From NCBI RefSeq assembly GCF_900104535.1, contig NZ_LT629710.1, positions 1,984,001 through 2,048,000 on the forward strand: 64,000 nt of DNA, written 5' to 3'. The notes below the pieces were generated by a model. It was not told where the DNA came from. It worked only from the letters and a program-made list of their open reading frames with translations, and searched no databases. Position 1 is the stretch's first letter, and each line of letters begins with the position of its first letter. This stretch comes from Nakamurella panacisegetis (GTDB taxonomy: Bacteria; Actinomycetota; Actinomycetes; Mycobacteriales; Nakamurellaceae). This document shows, piece after piece, positions 59,940 to 64,000 of this stretch. The translations under genes and the position numbers were made by a program.

Positions 59940-60944
59940 GTGTTCACGCCGGTGTTCGGTCTGTCGGCGCAACAGACCGTCCAGGTGTTGTCGGCCGCCG
60001 GGCGCGCGCCGTCGTTGCACAACAGCCAGCCGTGGGCCTTCCGACTGACCTCCGACCGGATCGAACTGCACCTGGATCCGGCGCGTCGGCTTCCGGCGAG
60101 TGATCCGGACGGGCGGGAGGCCCGCCTCGCCTGCGGTGCCGCGCTGTTCAATCTCCGGCTGGCGTTGGCCCGCCACGGGGTGCGGGCCACCTCCGACGTG
60201 GTCGCCGAGCCGGGCGACGGGCCGCTGGCCGTCGTCGAGCTCGGCGGTGATTTCGCGCTGAGCCCGGAACGGGCCGAACTGGAACGGGCCATCGTCCACC
60301 GCCGCACCAACCGTCGACCGTTCTTCGACGAAGACGTGCCGCCGGGTCACCGTCTGACCCTCGCCCGTGCCGCGGAGATCGAGGGCGCCACCCTCTGGAC
60401 GGTGAGCGAGCCGCTGATCCTGGACCGGCTGGCCGGCCTGGCCGAATCGGCCGATCGCGCCCAGCACGCGGATCCGGCCTGGTTGCGGGAATGGGCGGCG
60501 TGGACCGGCGGCTCCGGCGGTGACGACCGTGATCCGGTCATCACCGCCGGCCCGGGCCCGGTGCCGGACGATCCGTGGGCGCGCCGCGACTTCGGGCGGC
60601 CGGCCGGCCGGCCCGCTGGACCGCAGCCGTTGGTCGCCGTTCTGGCCACACCCGACGACCAGCCGCGGTCCCAGGTGCTGGCCGGTCAGGCCATGGAACG
60701 GGTCCTGCTGACGGCAACCGGCCTCGGCCTGGCCGCGTCCTTCGTCTCGCGGCTCGTGGAGGTCCCGTCGGTGCGCGCGCAGGTCGCGGCGCTGATCGGG
60801 GGAGCCCTGTACCCGCAGACGGTGCTGCGGATCGGTTTCGGGGGCCCGGTCCCCGGGACCACCCGCCGGGCCGTGGAGGAGTGTCTGTGGTCGCAGCCGT
60901 GTGAGCACGACCGGGAGGCCGCAATCCTGCGGCAGGTGCGCTAG
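59940..60944 (+). CDS. Acg-type putative nitroreductase
   Basis: This 334-residue protein is of the Acg/Rv3131 group of FMN-binding nitroreductase homologues: QVLSAAGRAPSLHNSQPWAF (1-40 region), RLACGAALFNLRLALARHGV, RRTNRRPFFD and ERVLLTATGLGLAASFVSRLVEVPSVRAQ in segments. These proteins bind or sequester FMN and are top members of the DosR regulon in M. tuberculosis; some have no nitroreductase activity. The start is GTG 59940 (VFTPVFGLS), with AGGGAG 5 nt upstream. It is divergent from the DevS-like kinase and has a DosR-like box in between. Confidence 0.9.
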   Translation: MFTPVFGLSAQQTVQVLSAAGRAPSLHNSQPWAFRLTSDRIELHLDPARRLPASDPDGREARLACGAALFNLRLALARHGVRATSDVVAEPGDGPLAVVELGGDFALSPERAELERAIVHRRTNRRPFFDEDVPPGHRLTLARAAEIEGATLWTVSEPLILDRLAGLAESADRAQHADPAWLREWAAWTGGSGGDDRDPVITAGPGPVPDDPWARRDFGRPAGRPAGPQPLVAVLATPDDQPRSQVLAGQAMERVLLTATGLGLAASFVSRLVEVPSVRAQVAALIGGALYPQTVLRIGFGGPVPGTTRRAVEECLWSQPCEHDREAAILRQVR

Positions 60945-61050
60945 CGACCCCCGCTGCCCTCCCTGCCCTGCCGCCTCTGGCTTCCCACGCCCTGACCTAC
61001 CCTCATCACGGCCGCCGAGATCCGGTGGGCCGCTGTCACCTGGAGCCGCT

Positions 61051-62067
61051 TTGTCCGTCGATGCCGAACTGTCCACCCCGAGCCTGTCCGTCGGCGTCAT
61101 CGGCTACGGGGCGCGGATCTCCTACATCCGGGCGCCCGACCGGCACGGCAACTGGGCCGATGTGGCCAAGGGGTTCGACGACCCGGCCGCGTGGCGGGCT
61201 GATCCGACGTTCCAGGGTGCGACCATCGGGCGGTACGCCAACCGGATCAACCGCGGCACCTTCGAACTGGACGGGCGCCGCTTCCACGTCCCGCTCAATG
61301 ACGGGGCGAATGCCCTCCACGGCGGCCCCGGCGGCTTCTCGGACCGCGATTGGGAGGTCGAACCGCCGGTCGTCACCCCGCACGAATCCAGCGTGACGAT
61401 GCGGCGCACCAGCCCCGACGGCGAGATGGGATTCCCCGGAAACCTCGATGTGTCAGTGGTTTTCAGCGTGACCGGCAGCGAGTTGACGATCGACTACCGG
61501 GCCATCACCGACGCCCCGACGCCGGTGAACCTGACCAACCACGTGTATCTGAACCTGGCCGGGCGACCCAGCTCGATCGCCGACCACGAGGTCACCCTGT
61601 TCGCCGACCGGGTCGCGGAGATCGGTCCGGGATTGATCTCGACCGGGGGGTTGATCGACGTGGCCGGCACGCCGCTCGACTTCCGGACGCCCGCGCCGAT
61701 CGGGGAGCGCTGGCGGGCGTCACATCCGCAGATGGTGCTGGCCGGCGGTTATGACCACGCCTACCTGCTGGACTCCAGCGGCGGGGAGTACGACGGGTTG
61801 CGGCTCGGCGCCAGGGTCATCGAGCCGTCGACCGGCCGTTGCCTGGAACTGTTCACCGATCAGCCGACCGTGCAGTTCTACAGCGGGAACATGCTGACCG
61901 GCACGGTGGTCGAGCGCTCGGGCTCCACCCTGCGTCAGAGCGACGCGTTCTGCCTGGAGCCGCAGCAACTCTCGGACTCGGTGAATCAACCGCACTTCCC
62001 GAGCACGGTGTTGCGCCCGGGGGCGGAGTACCGCAACCGCACGATCTACCGCTTCTCGGCCGAGTAA
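61051..62067 (+). CDS. Aldose 1-epimerase (GalM-like)
   Basis: This 338-residue mutarotase has GRYANRINRGTFELDG, LHGGPGGFSDRDW (catalytic His region), NLTNHVYLNLAG (second His), GGYDHAYLL and FCLEPQQLSDSVNQPHFPS (catalytic Glu), with a length typical of GalM. It interconverts alpha and beta anomers of aldoses, feeding sugars such as galactose or glucose into metabolism. The start is TTG 61051 (LSVDAELST), with GGAG 5 nt upstream; no ATG lies near the conserved start. It stands about 106 nt after the nitroreductase gene and may or may not be cotranscribed. Confidence 0.92.
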   Translation: MSVDAELSTPSLSVGVIGYGARISYIRAPDRHGNWADVAKGFDDPAAWRADPTFQGATIGRYANRINRGTFELDGRRFHVPLNDGANALHGGPGGFSDRDWEVEPPVVTPHESSVTMRRTSPDGEMGFPGNLDVSVVFSVTGSELTIDYRAITDAPTPVNLTNHVYLNLAGRPSSIADHEVTLFADRVAEIGPGLISTGGLIDVAGTPLDFRTPAPIGERWRASHPQMVLAGGYDHAYLLDSSGGEYDGLRLGARVIEPSTGRCLELFTDQPTVQFYSGNMLTGTVVERSGSTLRQSDAFCLEPQQLSDSVNQPHFPSTVLRPGAEYRNRTIYRFSAE

Positions 62068-62117
62068 CCGCCGATCGGGGGTTCCCCGGGCCCGGATCGG
62101 TGGCTACGTTGCTGGAC

Positions 62118-62450
62118 ATGGCTTACGACCGTGATCTGGCCGAACGTGTCCGTGAGGAACTGGCCGAGCGCAGCGACGTGGTGGAGAAGGCCATGTTCGG
62201 GGGCCTGGCCTTCCTGATCAACGGGAACATGGCGGTCGCCGCCTCCGGCCAGGGCGGCCTGCTGCTCCGGGCCGACCCGGCGGCCACGGACGCCCTGAGC
62301 CAGGATCCGCACGCGGAACCGTTCGTCATGCGGGGCCGGGAGATGAACGGCTGGCTGCGTATCGCCCCGGAAGGCGCGGCCACCGACGGGGACCTGACCC
62401 GCTGGGTGGCCATCGGCGTCGCCCAGGCGCTGGCGCTGCCGGGCAAGTAG
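62118..62450 (+). CDS. TfoX/Sxy N-terminal domain protein
   Basis: This 110-residue protein matches the TfoX_N pattern: AYDRDLAERVREEL, VEKAMFGGLAFLINGNMAVAA, RGREMNGWLRI. In proteobacteria TfoX/Sxy controls competence with CRP; the short actinobacterial proteins with only the N-terminal domain are uncharacterised. ATG 62118 lies 50 nt after the epimerase stop. The function is unknown. Confidence 0.85.
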   Translation: MAYDRDLAERVREELAERSDVVEKAMFGGLAFLINGNMAVAASGQGGLLLRADPAATDALSQDPHAEPFVMRGREMNGWLRIAPEGAATDGDLTRWVAIGVAQALALPGK

Positions 62451-62474
62451 GCCCGGCAGCTCCAGGGCCCGCGT

Positions 62475-63014
62475 TCAGGACGTCGGCGGGACCGAGGTGG
62501 TGGTCGCCTTGGCCACCCCCCGGTCGATCACCTTCGTGGCCGTCATCGGCGCGCTTCCGGTACCGACGACGCCCGCTCGGTCACCGACCTTGACCTCACC
62601 GATGGTGGCCGGGCTGCCCTTCGCGTGCCCTGTGACCCGCACCGTGGTCGCGGCGTTGATGACGAAGGCTTCCGACGTGCCGTCGGCCGCCTTGATCGTC
62701 ACGGACGTGCCGGACACCGCGGTCACCACTCCACGGATCGCGTCGTGGGTGACGAACTTGCCGGTCTTGCCGTCCTTGGTCACCCACTGTGCGTGGGCCA
62801 CTCGCTCCAGGCGCCGGGCCAGCGCGACCCGGTGTTTGCCGTCTCCCCGGGCGGCCGCGGTCGACGCCGAGGTGGTCGCCGCCGCGGGTGCGACCTCGGC
62901 CGCCGCGCCCGTCCCGGTGGCCGACGACCCCGGAGTCGCGGCCAGCGCGACCCCTCCGATCCCGAGGCCGACCGCTGCGGCGATGCCGCCGATCACCACG
63001 AACTTCTTCCACAC
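62475..63014 (-). CDS. Exported DUF5666-like protein
   Basis: This 179-residue protein has an N-terminal signal sequence (MWKKFVVIGGIAAAVGLGIGG in part; about 1-26), an Ala/Thr-rich linker (about 30-60), then a beta-rich domain with GVVTAVSGTSVTIKAADG and VKVGDRAGVVGTGS, the OB-like DUF5666 repeat. A role in binding or as an envelope structural protein is possible, but unproven. It is convergent with the TfoX gene (24 nt apart). The 249 nt upstream to the diguanylate cyclase gene contain no gene. Confidence 0.8.
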   Translation of the reverse strand: MWKKFVVIGGIAAAVGLGIGGVALAATPGSSATGTGAAAEVAPAAATTSASTAAARGDGKHRVALARRLERVAHAQWVTKDGKTGKFVTHDAIRGVVTAVSGTSVTIKAADGTSEAFVINAATTVRVTGHAKGSPATIGEVKVGDRAGVVGTGSAPMTATKVIDRGVAKATTTSVPPTS

Positions 63015-63263
63015 GATGTCCTCCAGAGTTCGATGAGCCGCACCACCGTGGGCGACAGGGTCACTGTGCCGCGGGGTTGTTCACGCCTGACGGGCAGAAT
63101 GTTCGGGGACGGTTCAGATCGACGTCGGGCCGGGAACTCAGGGGTGCGTCGGTCCGGCCCACAACTCCCGGACGATCCGGTGCGGGTCTGGCCTTTGCCC
63201 AGATGCGTGTTCATGACCGAGGGCGGTTCGGTCCCGCGGTCAGCACGGCCGAGAGGAACCAGG

Positions 63264-64000
63264 GTGCCTGCCGATCTGACGCTCGACCGGAAGCTGGCCG
63301 AATTCCTGCGCCGCTTCGCCCGGACGATGGCCACCGACTTCCCGATCCAGGCCATTCTGGACGAACTGGTGGCCCAGGTCGTCGAGATGCTGCCGGTCAC
63401 GGCGGCCGGGGTCACCCTGATCTCCGGTGAGCGTCGTCCGCGGTACGTCGCGGCGTCCGATCACGTGGCGGCCACCGTCGAGCAGCTGCAGACCGATCTG
63501 CGCGAAGGGCCGTGTCTGCTGGCCCATCGATCCGGCCAGTCGGTGACGAGCCCCGATCTCCGGACGGACCAGCGGTTCCCGCAGTTCGGCCCCGCGGCCG
63601 TGGCCGCCGGGCTGCTGGCCGTGTTCACCTTTCCGCTTCGCCACGACAACCAGGTGCTCGGTGCGCTGGATCTGTACTCGGCTCAGGCGGGGGCGCTCCG
63701 CGCCGAGGCGCAGGCCGCGGCCGAGGTCGTGGCGGATGTCGCGTCGGCCTACTTGATCAATGCGCAGGGTCGTCGCGACCTGAAGGAGGCGTGGGACCGG
63801 GCCCGGCGGGCGGCGTTGTACGACGGGCTGACCGGCCTGCCGAACCGCAGCCTGATGCTGCAACGGATCCAGGCCGAGATCCGTGATCCTCGCCGTGGTC
63901 GGGTCGCCGCGGTCATGTTCGTCGACGTCGACGGGTTGAAGGCGGTCAACGATGTCCACGGGCACGCCACCGGTGACGAATTGCTGATCGCCGTGGCCGG
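63264..64000 (+). CDS. GAF-GGDEF diguanylate cyclase, 5' part (3' end outside window)
   Basis: The first 245 residues are visible; the frame is open at the right edge. GTG 63264 has AGAGGA 6 nt upstream. Residues about 25-165 form a GAF domain (EMLPVTAAGVTLIS, LREGPCLLAHRSG). From about 185 a GGDEF domain starts (YDGLTGLPNRSLMLQRI; VMFVDVDGLKAVNDVHGHATGDELL). The GGDEF motif itself lies beyond the edge, so catalytic competence is not known. If active it would make cyclic di-GMP in response to a GAF ligand. A further EAL domain could follow. Confidence 0.88.
   Translation, partial: MPADLTLDRKLAEFLRRFARTMATDFPIQAILDELVAQVVEMLPVTAAGVTLISGERRPRYVAASDHVAATVEQLQTDLREGPCLLAHRSGQSVTSPDLRTDQRFPQFGPAAVAAGLLAVFTFPLRHDNQVLGALDLYSAQAGALRAEAQAAAEVVADVASAYLINAQGRRDLKEAWDRARRAALYDGLTGLPNRSLMLQRIQAEIRDPRRGRVAAVMFVDVDGLKAVNDVHGHATGDELLIAVA

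Overview
The window is about 64 kb of very GC-rich DNA. It has dense actinobacterial gene organisation: many ATGA and GTGA start/stop overlaps, frequent GTG and TTG starts, furA-katG, ANTAR, DGPF/ECF, DinB2-like Pol IV and DevR/DevS-like families. It looks like a chromosomal segment of a free-living, aerobic, saprophytic actinomycete. The families would suit Frankineae/Nakamurella-like or related lineages, but the genus cannot be fixed from the sequence. I saw no rRNA, tRNA, CRISPR array, integrase, transposase or phage gene.

Layout. 1-3.6 kb: the 3' part of a secreted alpha-2-macroglobulin-like protein whose thioester motif is lost. 3.6-8.1 kb: a methyltransferase of lower GC, then a coupled ABC exporter plus two-component system, all on the minus strand, with a perfect palindrome upstream. 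8.4-11.2 kb: furA-katG with a FurA-type operator and a terminator. 11.3-12.7 kb: small genes, including a frame-disrupted membrane gene. 12.7-29.9 kb: a 17-kb cluster of four very large secreted glycosidases on the minus strand (one GH3 and three GH78 alpha-L-rhamnosidase-like). Two of them share a 1.36-kb C-terminal Ig-like module, and a LacI-type palindromic operator lies upstream of the first gene. 30.4-31.7 kb: an FAD-linked oxidase.

31.8-36 kb: a peptidoglycan-precursor operon of a VOC protein, PgeF, MurL epimerase and MurD2 ligase. This is the alternative route that adds L-Glu to UDP-MurNAc-L-Ala and then epimerises it. 36-43.6 kb: a MarR/azoreductase pair with two identical operators, a DUF2255 protein, a lipoprotein, a DUF4389 membrane protein, a dienelactone hydrolase, and an overlapping pair of phosphoribosyltransferase-hydrolase fusion and erythromycin-esterase homologue. 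43.7-47.0 kb: divergent DGPF/ECF-sigma and ArsR/AHSA1/hydrolase units. 47.1-49.8 kb: GAF-ANTAR regulator, Ser/Thr kinase and two small membrane proteins. 49.9-52.7 kb: a DinB2-type polymerase and NagZ.

52.6-60.9 kb reads as a dormancy or hypoxia locus: universal stress proteins, phosphoketolase, a DoxX protein, a DevR-like regulator, a DevS/DosT-like double-GAF kinase with the heme-ligand His and distal Tyr in place, and an Acg-type nitroreductase. DosR-box-like palindromes sit in its divergent promoter regions. The window ends with an aldose epimerase, a TfoX-like protein, a DUF5666 exported protein and the 5' part of a GAF-GGDEF diguanylate cyclase.

The most coherent systems are the DevRS-like regulon, the MurD2-MurL-PgeF operon and the rhamnoside-degrading cluster. 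All assignments come from reading motifs and context; no database search was run.
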